Positions 33,345 to 47,617 are shown, counted from the first letter of the stretch. The stretch is DNA of 64,000 bases from Anomaloglossus baeobatrachus (GCF_048569485.1 NC_134357.1:476929260-476993259), one strand, 5' to 3'. Notes: generated from the sequence alone by a model not told the origin. Made by a program: numbers and translations.

Positions 33345-34556
33345 ATTGTGTGGCACTCCGATGTCCCTGAGAAGAGACGTACATGAAGGCCTCTTGAGTC
33401 TAATGTGCCCATTTTGAGGAAGTGAGTCTTTGTAGTATTTTCCTTTGCCAGGGCAGTCCAAAATTGTGAGGTTCACCAATGCCCCTGCATACAGACGTGC
33501 ATGAGGGCCTGTAGACCTGAAGTGCCCATTGTAAGGAAGTGGGTCTATTGTAGTATAGCCCTTAGGCAGGGCAGCCAAAAATTGGGAGGCTCCACATTGT
33601 CCCTGGATAGAGACGTGCATGATGGCCTGTAAACCTGAAGTGCCCATTGTCAGGAAGTGGGTGTATTATAGTATAGCCCTTAGGCAGGGCAGCCAAAAAT
33701 TGGGAGGCTCCACATTGTCCCTGGATAGAGACGTGCATGATGGCCTGTAAACCTGAAGTGCCCATTGGAAGGAAGTGGGTCTATTGTAGTATAGCCCTTA
33801 GGCAGGGCAGCCAAAAATTGGGAGGCTCCACGTTGTCCCTGGATAGAGACGTGCATGAGGGCCTGTAAACCTGAAGTGCCCATTGGAAGGAAGTGGGTCT
33901 ATTGTAGTATAGCCCTTAGGCAGGGCAGCCAAAAATTGGGAGGCTCCACATTGTCCCTGGATAGAGACGTGCATGATGGCCTGTAAACCTGAAGTGCCCA
34001 TTGGAAGGAAGTGGGTCTATTGTAGTATAGCCCTTAGGCAGGGCAGCCAAAAATTGGGAGGCTCCACGTTGTCCCTGGATAGAGACGTGCATGAGGGCCT
34101 GTAAACCTGAAGTGCCCATTGGAAGGAAGTGGGTCTATTGTAGTATAGCCCTTAGGCAGGGCAGCCAAAAATTGGGAGGCTCCACGTTGTCCCTGGATAG
34201 AGACGTGCATGAGGGCCTGTAAACCTGAAGTGCCCATTGTCAGGAAGTGGGTGTATTATAGTATAGCCCTTAGGCATGGCAGCCAAAAATTGGGAGGCTC
34301 CACATTGTCCCTGGATAGAGACGTGCATGATGGCCTGTAAACCTGAAGTGCCCATTGTAAGGAAGTGGGTCTATTGTAGTATAGCCCTTAGGCAGGGCAG
34401 CCAAAAATTGGGAGGCTCCACATTGTCCCTGGATAGAGACGTGCATGAGGGCCTGTAAACCTGAAGTGCCCATTGGAAGGAAGTGGGTCTATTGTAGTAT
34501 AGCCCTTAGGCAGGGCAGCCAAAAATTGGGAGGCTCCACGTTGTCCCTGGATAGAG
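33345..34556 (+). repeat. 118-bp subterminal tandem repeat, about ten units
   Basis: CCCTGGATAGAGACGTGCAT recurs every 118 bp (for example 33601, 33719). The outer two units are diverged; the inner ones are nearly identical, so amplification was recent or homogenised. Subterminal repeats of hAT elements often bind the transposase, so that role is possible here. Because 118 is not a multiple of three, the overlapping 67-codon frames on the minus strand are artefacts. Confidence 0.9.
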
Positions 34557-34580
34557 ACCTGTTAGGTTCTTAGTGCCTCC

Positions 34581-35500
34581 GTGCTTGCATTTAAAAACCG
34601 CACGTGTGTGCCTGTTGGTGGCAGCTTTCCGCTGCATTTGTGTGAGTTTTGCAAAAACTTGGATATAACGCACAAGTCTAGTGAATACACATCAGCACAG
34701 CATTGCAAAATGCGCAAGGGCGTTGTCAACGAACAAGGAAGTGGACGTGATGGTGGTGCAGGCAGAGACCGAGGTTGTGTGCAAGCTCTAATTTCGCCAC
34801 AACAAAGGGCCACATCTAGTCACTCGCACGTCCTGTCCCAAATTCTTGGGGACCGCAGCAGTACACTGCTCTTGAACCAAGACCAGTGTCAACAGGTTGT
34901 TAGTTGGATAGCGGATAATGCTTCCAGTCAGATTGGCACCACCACAAACACTCTGTCTTCCACACGGTCAAGTGTCAGTAGCCGTGATACTGCACCGCAC
35001 ATTTCAGAACCTGATCCTCCTTCCTACCACCAGGCCGAGTACACGTCCACGGACATTACTGATCCCACACTTGGACACTCGGAAGAGCTGTTCGTTCACG
35101 TTTCCATTCACAAATTCTGGCCTCTCGCCAGCTCCTGTTGAAGTGGGCCATGACGAGATTGTATGTACAGATGCCCAAATATTTGAGCAGCCACGTTCTC
35201 ACGAAGTTGGCAACGTGTCTCAACAAGGGGTGGACAATGATGAGACACAATTGTCAGGAAGTCAGGAGGAGGAGCAGGGTGCGGAAGAGGAAGACGACGT
35301 GGTGGATGATCCAGTAACTGACCCAACCTGGCAGGAGGATATGCAGAGCGAGGACAGCAGTGCACAGGGGGAGGGAGGCGTAGCATCCCAACAGGCAGTA
35401 AGAAGCAGAGTGGTGGCCACAGGCAGACGTCAGGCAACTGTTCCCCGGAACAACACGACACAAGGTGCATGTACAAATGTTAGGTCTTCCCGAGTCTGGC
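34581..35500 (+). pseudogene. N-terminal acidic region of the hAT transposase reading
   Basis: One frame runs from 34581 to 35141 (MRKGVVNEQGSGRDGG, then LLNQDQCQQVVSWIADNASS, a serine/threonine-rich region, DPTLGHSEELFVHVSIHKFW). A second frame (open to 35505) carries a strongly acidic part (EEEQGAEEEDDVVDDPVTDP, then TWQEDMQSEDSSAQGEG) and ends SSRVW, the first residues of a BED finger. The two overlap, which implies one frameshift near 35100. It may be an upstream exon or the N-terminus of the transposase; no known fold was recognised in it. Acidic, disordered N-termini are common in BED-hAT proteins. Confidence 0.55.
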
Positions 35501-36152
35501 TGTAATACTATTGTATGTATTGAGGATTTCGATTGCGTTAGGGCAATGACAACCAGAGACGAGTTCTTGGTGCAAGACGTTTATAATATGCAACCAGCAA
35601 ATATGTACATAAACGGAACAAAAACACAGTAGAACATAAATACAGGAAATACCTTCCAGGAACGGAGCGAAAGGGAATTCCCGGGACCGCGCACCGGACT
35701 CCCCCAGGGAGACCACCAAGAGCGAACCCCTATACAGGGACTGTCTGGCAATCACCCCAGAAGCCCTAAATGCGCAGCAGCCGGGACACAAAAGGGCAAT
35801 AGGTAAGTCCAAAAATGTCCGTACGTGATGTGAGTCCAGAGTGGTATTAAACGGAAGGAACCGGGCAGAAGTGCCGACCAAAGACGGCAAACGGAGTCCG
35901 GGCACAGCTAGATGATACCAGATGAAGTCCAGAGTCGGTGTCGGTTGTTTTCCAAGAGGATCCGAATAACAATCAGGAACCAAAAGCAGCAGGGCAGGAG
36001 CACACAGGAAGCAGTATACTCAGGCACTGGACTAAGCTTTAGGGGCGGCTTTTAAACAGATGGACAGGAAGTAGGGCAACAGAACAGAAAACTCCATGTT
36101 AACAAAGGGCAAGCTCTTTCAAAAGAAAACTGGAAAACCCGGAACTCTGACA
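35501..36152. mobile_element. 652-bp solo LTR inserted in the hAT coding region
   Basis: Ends TGTAATAC and CTCTGACA with CTGGC at 35496-35500 and 36153-36157, a 5-bp target duplication. A solo LTR of a Ty3/gypsy- or ERV-like element; no internal region is present. It interrupts the BED-finger coding sequence. Orientation could not be decided. Its open frame on the minus strand has no recognisable motif. Confidence 0.75.
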
Positions 36153-36157
36153 CTGGC

Positions 36158-37029
36158 AGTTTTTTAAGTTGGCTCCAGATGATTCTAAAAAGGCCATTTG
36201 CAACACCTGCCATGCCAGCATCAGCAGGGGTACCAAAACTAGCAGCCTGACCACCACCAGCATGATCAGGCACATGTCAGCCAAGCACCCGACTTTGTGG
36301 GAAGTACAACAGAGTCGAGGAGCAGTGCTTGCTGATGTCACTGCTACTTCTTCGCTGGTTGTGCATGTGAGCCAATCCCCTGTCCATGCTGCCTGCGAAC
36401 AAGCCTCCTCCACTCCTGCACCTGCAGTTGCCTACGCAGAAAGAACACCATCATCAAGCACGTCCTTGTCCCAGCGCAGCGTTCAGTTATCCATTCAGCA
36501 AACCTTTGAACGCAGGCGCAAATACACTGCCAACACCCCACATGCCACAGTTCTAAATGCTAACATTTCGCGACTGCTTGCGCTGGAAATGTTGCCTTTT
36601 AGGCTGGTTGAGACAGAAGCATTCCGCGACCTGATGGTGGCAGCTGTCCCACGTTACTCGGTCCACAGCCGCCACTATTTCTCCCGGTGTGCCGTCCCCG
36701 CATTGCATAACCACGTGTCACAAAACATCACACGTGCCCTGAACAACGCTGTTTCAGCCAAAGTCCACCTAACCACAGACACGTGGACAAGTGCATGTGG
36801 GCAAGGCCGCTACATCTCGTTGACGTCACACTGGGTTAATATTGTGCAAGCTGGGACCCAGTCTGAGCGAGGGACGGAACACGTCCTTCACACACCAAGT
36901 TTTGCAGGCCCTACCTCAGTCAGGGTTTCACACACACTCTACAGCTCCGGAATGTCATGCTCCTCAGCCTCCTCCTCCTCCTGCGCATCCTGATCCACTT
37001 TACCCTCCACACCAGTCCCAAGCTGGAAG
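36158..37029 (+). pseudogene. hAT transposase: BED zinc finger and start of the catalytic core
   Basis: After the LTR the reading gives FFKLAPDDSKKAICNTCHAS (BED finger Cys pair) and TTTSMIRHMSAKHPTLW (the His pair), a DNA-binding domain that recognises transposon ends. It continues with SVQLSIQQTFERRRKY, then ISRLLALEMLPFRLVETEAF and FRDLMVAAVPRY, the usual hAT block between BED and core, and then KVHLTTDTWTS, holding the first catalytic Asp of the RNase H-like fold, and GRYISLTSHWV. The frame is then lost and interrupted by LTR-like element C. Clear family match; ZBED genes are the domesticated relatives. Confidence 0.85.
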
Positions 37030-38222
37030 TGTCGCGGGCGGAGGAGGGGACGGTGCGCTCTCCCACTGCTCGGGTCCGGCTGACGCTGCTCTACGGCTGC
37101 TGCTGCTCGTTGGCTCGAGCGATGGCCGGATCCCGGGGACTCGAGCGGCGCTACTCGCCCGTGAGTGAAAAGGGGTGGTTTGGGTTTTGGGGATATTGTC
37201 CGTGACGCCACCCACGGTTGTGGTGATTGTGTGGACACCACCGCTGCTCTGGACGGGGATCCCGGGAGCCTGTGACAGGGAGCAGCTTTGTTGTTATTTC
37301 TCCCCTCCGTGGGTAGGGGGGTTGGTTGTCCCGGGGCCTGGTGATGGGGTAGAGATGGATGACAGGCGGGTTGCGGGGCCTGATGAGGTGCAGGGTCGCA
37401 GGGGCAGCGCTGTGCCGCACGGCACGGAGGTACTCACTCAGCCCAATGATGATGACACAGTTCACGGTAAAACAAGTGGCTGGATGGACGGGTCACTCGG
37501 ACGGCTGCGGTTGTTCCTCCCTGCAGGTTAGTGATGACTGTCTCTCCCTGCACCTAAGTTAAGTGTTGGTAGTGATGGTTTCCCAACGGTAACCCGCTCC
37601 CCGACCTGGATATGGGCCGGAGGAGCCCCTTTTGCCCACAGGCGCTGGCCCTGGGAGACGGTTGCCCTTGGTGGTGGCGGTGTCTCCCCTTCACGGTTGT
37701 ACGGTTGCCTTCTATCTGGACTTGGCTGTTTGGAAACCCTGAGGTTCCCTTCACTAACGGATTTGGCAAATTCACGGCGACACCAAGCCTTGCCGGGATC
37801 CGAAAGTCCTCTGCCAATGGTGCTGGCTTCTCTTTGTATACCGGTCCGGTACGGCCGGGTCACCACCCGTCCACGGTCCTTACGGCAGACTCCAATCGGC
37901 CTCCACTGCAGACGGTCACCACATCCTGCCAACCTTGCTGTCCTGTCCGGGCCACACACCCGGACCAACTTCAGGCTCTTTGCTGTCACTTTTCTCCTCT
38001 CTACTACTTTCCTCCTTCCACTTCCTTAGCTTAACTCTCACTGCCTGTGTTTTCCCTCCTCCTCGGTGGGTGGAGACCAACCGCCTGGCTCCACACCCTG
38101 GTGTGGACAACAGCCCCTGGGGAAGGCAACAAGGATTTTGTGTTTTGACTATGATATGCCTGCAGGGAGTGTGGGGTGTTTAAGTGTTGTGCTCTGTGGC
38201 CCCTGGCTTGTCCAGGGCGACA
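37030..38222 (-). mobile_element. LTR-like element C (solo), 4-bp target duplication
   Basis: 1193 bp, inverted relative to elements A, B and E. On the minus strand it starts TGTCGCCCTGGACAAG and ends CCGCCCGCGACA. GAAG flanks it at 37026-37029 and 38223-38226. It lies inside the hAT transposase coding region, which resumes right after it. It shares GTGACGCCACCCACGG on the plus strand with element D. Confidence 0.7.
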
Positions 38223-39964
38223 CAGAAGCACTTCAGCACTGCCTCGGCGAAGCGGCAACAGGCAGTGCTGAAGCTAATCTGCATAGGTGACAAACCCCAC
38301 AATGCAGAAGAGGTGTGGACAGCTCTGAAACAGCAGGCAGATCACTGGCTCACAACTCTGAACCTAAAGCCAGGAAAGGTCGTGTGTGACAATGGCCGGA
38401 ACCTGGTGGCGGCTTTGAGGCGAGGCCAGCTGACACATGTTCCATGCGTGGCCCATGTGCTCAACCTCGTGGTTCAGCGGTTTCTAAAGTCATACTCAGA
38501 GCTGTCTGATCTGCTGGTAAAAGTTCGCCGCCTGTCTGCACATTTTCGAAAGTCACCTACTGCTTCAGCCGGCCTTGCCGGCTTAAGACGCCGTTTGCAT
38601 CTTCCGGCACACAGACTGGTGTGTGATGTCCCCACGCGTTGGAATTCAACTCTGCACAAGTTGGTCAGGATATGTGAGCAGAAGAGGGCAGTTGTTGAGT
38701 ACCTGCATCACCTAAGCCGTCGGGAAATGGGTCAAACTCCACACATAACACCTGAGGAGTGGAGATGGATGTCCGACCTATGCACCATCCGCCAAAACTT
38801 TGAGGACTCCACCAAGATGGTGAGCGGCGATGACGACATTATTAGCGTCACCATACCGCTTCTCTGCCTTCTAAAATGGTCTCTGCTCAAAAAACAACCA
38901 TGATGCATTGCAGGCGGAGCGCGATGAGTTTGAGCAAGAAACAGTAGTGGGTGTGGGTGATGATAACACACAGCCCAGCCTCGTCTCATCACAACGTGCA
39001 GTGGAGGACTATGACGAGGAGGAGGATGAAGACATGGAGCAACTCTCTGGCCAAATTGAGGATATGACATGCAGTCATATCCTCGGTTCAGCGTGGCTGG
39101 CCAGAGGACAGGGTAGATGATGAGGAGGAGGAGGACAGCATGTTCAGTCATCGTGTTGGTCAGGATACTGAAGTGATGGCTGTTAAGAGTCTGGCACACA
39201 TGGCTGACTTTATGGTAAGCTGCCTGTCTCGTGACCCTCGCGTTAAGAACATCTTGGCCGACAATCATTACTGGTTGGTAACACTGTTAGACCCACGCTA
39301 AAAGGAGAACTTTATGTCTCTTATTCCCGAGGCGGAGAGGTCAGGCAAAATGCAGCAGTTCCAGAAGGCCATAGTCACGGAAGTAGGCAAAGCATTCCCC
39401 TCACAAAACGCTAGCGGCATAGGTCAGGAATCAGTGGACAACCAAGGCGTACAGCCGAGAGGGGCACAAGTCCAATCCGCCAGAGGTAGGGGAACAGTCT
39501 TTAAGATGTGGGACAGTTTTCTCAGCCCCTCACATACCACAGCCCCTGAGGTGAGGGGTAGTGCCACAAGAAATCCTAAGTTTGGCCAGATGCTCAAGGA
39601 GTACCTTGCAGATCAAACAACTGTACTCCGACATTCCTCTGTGCCTTACAATTAATGTGTATCCAAGCTGGACACGTGGCATGAATTGGCTCTCTACGCC
39701 TTGGAAGTCCTGGCCTGCCCTGCCGCTAGCGTTTTGTCAGAGCGTGTTTTTAGTGCCGCAGGTGGAATCATTACAGATAAACGCACCCGCCTGTCAACTG
39801 TAAATGCTGACAGGCTGACTCTGATCAAGATGAACAAGGGTTGGATTTGGCCAGACTTCACCACACACACCAACAGCAAATTACAGCGGAATTTAAAGTT
39901 TGTAACGGGAATTTGCCATGTACCTCCACTCACCCATGGTAACACACTTCTGGACTTTGGCTAA
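38223..39964 (+). pseudogene. hAT transposase: core and C-terminal dimerisation domain
   Basis: From 38223 the frame reads QQAVLKLICIGDKPHNAEEV, then KVVCDNGRNLVAAL (second catalytic Asp region), THVPCVAHVLNLVV (the CxxH motif of hAT), VPTRWNSTLHKL, and a helical insertion domain. The frame is disrupted after 38903 and again around 39100-39300 (including a TAA after LLDPR). The dimerisation domain is intact near 39690-39850: LYALEVLACPAASVLSERVF, SAAGGIITDKRTRL, NADRLTLIKMNKGW. The C-terminal domain holds subunits together. Several breaks beyond the insertions show that the copy is inactive. Confidence 0.85.
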
Positions 39965-40109
39965 TCGCTGGACTGCTCCTCCTTCTCCTCATGCGCCATC
40001 ATGGTGACCGTTACAATAGTTAAGCCGTTGTTTCAGGTATACCCCCAGTGGTAAATTTTTTCGCCCATTCTTTCTGAATGGGCATTACAACGACAGGAGA
40101 CCCGCTCCT

Positions 40110-40294
40110 TTGCAATGGGAACAATGTTTTGAGGCCCTCATGCACATCTCTATCCAGGGAGAATGTGGAGCCTCCAAATTTTTGGCTGCCCTGCCTAAGG
40201 GCTATACTGCAATAGACCCACTTCCTTACAATGGGCACTTCATGTTTACAGGCCATCATGCACGTCTCTATCCAGGGACAATATGGAGCCTGAC
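40110..40294 (-). repeat. One and a half inverted 118-bp units
   Basis: ATGCACATCTCTATCCAGGG and ATGCACGTCTCTATCCAGGG are the 118-bp unit of the left arm read on the other strand. Only about 1.5 copies exist here, against about ten on the left. Confidence 0.85.
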
Positions 40295-41510
40295 GCTGCC
40301 ACCGACTGCCACACACGTGCTGTTTTTAAATGCAAGCACGGACGCAATAAGAACCTAACTGGTTTTTAGGAGCGACAATTACTGAGAAGTCTGACACTAT
40401 CAGACACTGCTGACTGACGTGTATTATACACTAGACTTGTGCGTTATATAACAGTTTGTGCAAAACGTGCCCCTGTACGCTGCCACCGACAGACACACAC
40501 GTGCTGTTTTTAAATGCAAGCACGGACGCAATAAGAACCTAACTGGTTTTTAGGAGCGACAATTACTGAGAAGTCTGACACTATCAGACACTGCTGACTG
40601 ACGTGTATTATACACTAGACTTGTGCGTTATATAACAGTTTGTGCAAAACGTGCCCCTGTACGCTGCCACCGACAGACACACACGTGCTGTTTTTAAATG
40701 CAAGCACGGACGCAATAAGAACCTAACTGGTTTTTAGGAGCGACAATTACTGAGAAGTCTGACACTATCAGACACTGCTGACTGACGTGTATTATACACT
40801 AGACTTGTGCGTTATATAATAGTTTGTGCAAAACGCGCACCTGTACGCTGCCACCGACAGACACACACGTGCTGTTTTTAAATGCAAGCACGGACGCAAT
40901 AAGAACCTAACTGGTTTTTAGGAGCGACAATTACTGAGAAGTCTGACACTATCAGACAATGCTGACTGACGTGTATTATACACTAGACTTGTGCGTTATA
41001 TAATAGTTTGTGCAAAACGCGCACCTGTACCCTGCCACCGACTGCCACACACGTGCTGTTTTTAAATGCAAGCACGGACGCAATAAGAACCTAACTGGTT
41101 TTTAGGAGTGACAATTACTGAGAAGTCTGACACTATCAGACACTGCTGACTGACGTGTATTATACACTAGACTTGTGCGTTATATAATAGTTTGTGCAAA
41201 ACGCGCACCTGTACGCTGCCACCGACAGACACACACATGCGGTTTTTAAATGCAAGCACGGACGCAATAAGAACCTAACTGGTTTTTAGGAGCGACAATT
41301 ACTGAGAAGTCTGACACTATCAGACACTGCTGACTGACGTGTATTATACACTAGACTTGTGCGTTATATAATAGTTTGTGCAAAACGCGCACCTGTACCC
41401 TGCCACCGACTGCCACACACGTGCTGTTTTTAAATGCAAGCACGGACGCAATAAGAACCTAACTGGTTTTTAGGAGCGACAATTACTGAGAAGTCTGACA
41501 CTATCTGGAC
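40295..41510 (+). repeat. 184-bp subterminal tandem repeat, about 6.6 units
   Basis: GCTGCCACCGAC recurs every 184 bp (40295, 40479, 40663 and so on). Units include AATGCAAGCACGGACGCAAT and ACTAGACTTGTGCGTTATAT. The inverse of these words occurs once on the left side at about 34558-34690, just inside the 118-bp array. Units are almost identical. Confidence 0.9.
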
Positions 41511-42175
41511 TGTTTTAGACTGTGTACACCAGCCCCAGATATGATGAAGGCTGGTATACGGTCACCACTAGGAATGGCTATATACCCTGCCTGCCTGCCT
41601 GCCTGCCTGTATACTGCTACAATAGTCCTGACAAGGACTCTTCTGGTCACTAGCCTGTATTCCGACCTGGCTATACCCTGCCTGTATATAGCAACAATAG
41701 TCCTGAGAAGGACTCTTCTCCTGTACTCCGACCTGGCTATACCCTGTCTGCCTGTATACAACTAGAATAGTCCTGAGAAGGACTTTTGGTCACACTGTTT
41801 GCAGCCCTGCAACTGAAAAAGCTATAAAGGGCCGCAAAGCTTTCCCTGAATCAGCGACACTCTCCCTGCACTGACTGTCTGGATAGCTGTGAGCAGAGCA
41901 CAGCGCGCCGGCCGGTATAAAGGCTCGGTCACGCTGTGCAGGCCGGCCAATCACTGCAATTCCACAACTAACAGGGCTGTGGCATTGCAGTGGTCTGCCA
42001 GCCAATCCCTGCATGAGGGCTGGCTCTCAAAAGAGCGCCAACATGCAGAAATGAAGACCACGAGTACAGCACGAGTATCGCGAGATTACTCGGTCCCCGC
42101 CGAGCAGCCCGAGTACAGCGATACTCGTGCGAGTACCGAGTAGTTACAAGCATGCTCGCTCATCACTACTTACTT

Positions 42176-42741
42176 AGGCTACTTTCACACATCAGTTTTT
42201 TTCCATCAGGTACAATCCGGAAAAAAACGGGGTAAATGGATCCGGTACCTCATCCGTTTTATCCCCATAGATTTGCATTGTTACCGGATTGTACCTGATG
42301 GCTTTGCGTTGCATCCGTTTTTTTCCGGATGCGGCAAAATTAATCAAAGCGGCGGCCGGAGGCAACGTGTCTTGCAACGTTTTTTGTCCGGCAAAAAAAA
42401 CGCATCCGGCGCGATACGGCGTGTTTTACAATGAAAGCCTATGTACGCCGGATCCGGCGCAATGCGGTAAAAAATGGATGCGGCTACCGGATCCGTTTTT
42501 GTAAACTGCGCATGCACCAAATTAATTAAAAAAGCTGATCCTTCAAAAAAACGGACAAACCGGATGCAAAAACGGATGCAAACCGTATCCACCGGATCCG
42601 GTTTTGTACGCATCCGGCATAACGGATCCGTTAAAAACCGGATCCGGTGGATACGGTTTTACATTTTTTTGCCGGATCCTTTGGATCAGGAAAAAAAAGG
42701 ATTGTGCCTGAATGCAGAAAACTGATGTGTGAAAGTAGCCT
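42176..42741. mobile_element. MITE with AGGCTACTTTCACACATCAG ends
   Basis: The left AGGCTACTTTCACACATCAG and the inverse of the right end (AGGCTACTTTCACACATCAG) agree exactly over 20 bp. 566 bp, rich in GGATCCGG words in palindromic arrangement. Non-coding. It abuts the right target duplication of the hAT and shares its last base. Confidence 0.75.
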
Positions 42742-44055
42742 TAATTGCACTTAGTAAGAATTGATTTTCAACTTTTTAAGATGATTCAGTCATTCGCTCA
42801 CAGGTTTGTGCCCATGAGGATATAATGTAGGTCACTGACATCTCATTTTTAGTAGTTTATCCTAATGACTCCTTTAACCTCTTCCCTCTGCTTCCAATTT
42901 TCCCTTTTATTTTTTCCTCTCCTTCTTCCAAGGATGTTATTTTTTCCATTGATATAGTATGAGGGCTTGATTTATTTTCCTAAATAGATATAGTTTTCAT
43001 TCACACCATTCATTTTTGAAAAAACAATGGGAAAAAAAAGAATTGATTTGTGGCTTTCACTGTTCGGTAAGAATGACCTGGTGATACGATTCTTAGGGTC
43101 AGTATGATTAAAGTATGATTTATTTTTTTTATTATTTAAGTGGCAAAAAAAAAAATCTAATGTGTAAATGAAAAAAAAAATTGGAGACCCGTAATATTTT
43201 TTTGTTTTTTGTTGTTGGAGGTGTGCGAGGGCTTGTTTTCAGCATGGGCGAGCTGTAGGACAGAGAACCAATTTCCATTTGTATCTTTTATTAGGCTGTA
43301 TGCTGTAATTTTGGTAAAATTAATATTTTTCCTGCCTCAATGAATGTTAAGATTTGTATAACCCTGCCCACAGCACTTATTGGCAACTTTCTGTGTACAC
43401 TGTGCATAGCCAGAAAGCTGCTAATCAGTGGTGAGGGATTGCTTACACAGAGCAGGAGGACTACATAGTAGATAACAGTCCTCTAGTGATAATCTCCTGC
43501 TGCTAAAACAGTGATTTTATTAAACCTACAGTAAACAGCCCTACCAGTGATGCATTGCTGGAATCATGGTGATTTAATTGTCTGTAACGATGCATACTAA
43601 AAATCCCCTTTGTTATTTATTCCTTAAAAGGAACCTGTGACCTATTCACCTTTTGGGCAGTCCGATATGATCCGGTCGAAGGGGTGTCTTTAGTCTCGGT
43701 TTGGCACCTCCTCCATCCTTGAGATTGCCGTCCTTCTTGCTTCGTGTGGATGATATGTTCTACGCCATATATATATATAAATAAAAGAAACAATCTTCTA
43801 TGATGCCCACGGCAATCAGCACATTATCACAATGAAGGTGCAAACTTGGTGCAATACCAATAAAGTAATGTCTGTGTGAAGAGGAAGTATGGTAATTAGA
43901 ATTATAATCTCTCCCCTCCCCCACAAACATAAGAATCTTTCCCCAACAACAGAACTTGTCAGACAGCGTCCGACTAATCTGTTTGCACAAGTTTATGATC
44001 AAAATAAGGAGAGCTTGGAAACATTTACATCCAAGTAATAGATAGATAGATAAGC
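42742..44055. other. Intergenic
   Basis: AT-rich; no gene. A single MITE-like end of the TTAAAAGGAACCTGTGACC type lies at about 43626. A short AT run lies at 43765-43780. Confidence 0.4.
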
Positions 44056-44612
44056 CTGGTCAATGACCTGAAGAGGGCTGGGATCACAGTCTCAAAGATT
44101 ACCATTAGTAGCACAATATGCCATCATAGATTAAAATCCTGGAGGTCACACAAGGTCCCCGTGCTCAAGCCAGAACATATCCAGACCATTTGAAGTTCCC
44201 AATGACCATCTGGATGATCCGGAGAAGGCGTGGGAGAAGGTCATGTGGTCAAATGAGACAAAAATAGAACTTTTTGGTATCAATACCACTCGCCATGTTT
44301 GGAGGAAGAAGGATGAGTACTAGTTCTAGGGAACACTGTCCCAACCGTGAAGCATGGGGTTGAAAATATCATACTTTGGGGGTGCTTTTCGGCAAAGGGG
44401 ACAGGACGACTGCACCATAAAGAAGGGAGGATGGATGGGATCTTGTATCACGAGATTTTGGCAAACCACCTCCTTCCCTCAATAAGAGCATTGAAGATGG
44501 GTCATGGTTGGGTCATCCAGCACGACAATGAGCAGAGACACACAGCCAGGACAACTAAGAAATGGCTCTGTTAAAAGCATTTCAAGGTCCTGGAATGGCC
44601 TAGCAAGTCTTG
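44056..44612 (+). pseudogene. Decayed Tc1 transposase fragment
   Basis: Read in pieces: WSNETKIELFGINTTRHVWR (catalytic block with the first Asp changed to Asn), then [20 protein letters not shown], then [20 protein letters not shown]-like sequence holding the second Asp region ([15 protein letters not shown]), then KHFKVLEWPSKS, where it stops before the Glu motif. Several frame changes and stops; no inverted repeats found. It is a different, older subfamily than the copy at 19515-21167. Confidence 0.75.
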
Positions 44613-45218
44613 ATAGATAATAAGAGTAATAGTAAATAAATTACTAAACTCATACTCAACTCTTCTCGGCCCTCTCCCTAGCTGCACCGCCTCAGCTGCT
44701 TTTCTGCCTTCTACAGATCAGCTCCTCTTCCTTCTTTTTCTATCTGGCCTTCCATCCAGCAGGCTACATCACTGAGTAGGCCTCACAACATTTATTATTG
44801 TTGTGTGTCAAGCCCCAAATGACTGCACAAGGCCTAAAGGGCTCGCACTGGGGGTAATAACAGCGTGATCGAATGTAGTGTGCACCCCCAAAAAAATTAG
44901 AAAAAACTTGCCCACCTGCTCCCAGAAGTATTCTGTTATGGCTGGCAGCATGTGAGCAGAGACGTGAACTCACCAATTAGTGATTTCTATTGATGTTCAG
45001 GTCAAGTCCGGTTCCCAAACCGAACTTTATCTGAAGTCCGGCTGCACACGCTAAACCAAACTTCAACAAGTCCACTCATCTGTACTTACAATACAAATAA
45101 TTGCAGAAACACGTATTAAACTTGATAAATTTAAAATTAATTTGCTCATCTCTGTATGAGATTAATATAAAAATATAACATAGAGAAGATGAAACATAGA
45201 TAAGTGGATTGATATGAG

Positions 45219-45250
<32 letters not shown>
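44613..45250. other. Intergenic
   Basis: No gene recognised. An AT dinucleotide run lies at about 45220-45250 just before the minisatellite. Confidence 0.45.
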
Positions 45251-45252
<2 letters not shown>

Positions 45253-45620
45253 AACTACTATAATACTGCCTCGTGCGTACAAGAACTATAATACTGCTCT
45301 AATGTACAAGACGATAACTACTATAATGCTGCCCCTATGTACAACAATATAACTACTATAATACTGCCCCTTATGTACAAGAATATAACTACTATAATAC
45401 TGCCCCTATGTGCAAGAATATAACTACTATAATACTGCTCTAATGTACAAGACAATAACTACTATAATACTGCCCCTATGTACAACAATATAACTACTAT
45501 AATACTGCCCCTTATGTACAAGAATATAACTACTATAATACTGCCCCTATGTGCAAGAATATAACTACTATAATATTGCTCCTATATACAAGAATATAAC
45601 TACTATAATGCTGCCTCCTA

Positions 45621-47219
<1,599 letters not shown>

Positions 47220-47617
47220 TATGTACAAGAATATAACTACTATAATACTTCCCTTTATATACAATAATATACCTACTATAATACTGCCTTTATGTACAAG
47301 AATATAACTACTATAATACTGCCCCCCTATGCATAAGAATATAACTACTATAATACTGCCCCCTATGGACAAGAATATAACTACTATAATACTGCCTCGT
47401 GCGTACAAGAACTATAATACTGCTCTAATGTACAAGACGATAACTACTATAATACTGCCCCTTATGTACAAGAATATAACTACTATAATACTGCTCCTAT
47501 ATACAAGAATATAACTATTATAATGCTGCCTCCTATGTACAAGAATATAACTACTATAACACTGCCCTTATATACAATATTATACCTACTATAATACTGC
47601 CCCCTATGCATAAGAAT

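Larger units (their letters stand above)
32917..42168 (+). mobile_element. Large hAT transposon with 8-bp target duplication
   Basis: 9252 bp. CTTACTTA is present at 32909-32916 and 42169-42176, the 8-bp target duplication of hAT elements. The ends TAGTGATGAGCGAG and CTCGCTCATCACTA are inverted repeats, followed by CTCGG-rich subterminal words on both sides. Contents: 118-bp repeats (left), an acidic N-terminal coding region, a BED finger, an RNase H-like transposase core and dimerisation domain, inverted 118-bp units and 184-bp repeats (right). A 652-bp solo LTR and LTR-like element C are inserted in the coding part. It is autonomous by origin but dead here. Confidence 0.88.

Noticed and set aside
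33333-34473. A ladder of 67-codon minus-strand frames
   Set aside because: They repeat every 118 bp and overlap; 118 is not a multiple of three. They reflect the subterminal repeat, not genes.
38732-39268. A 178-codon minus-strand frame
   Set aside because: Antisense shadow of the hAT transposase core.
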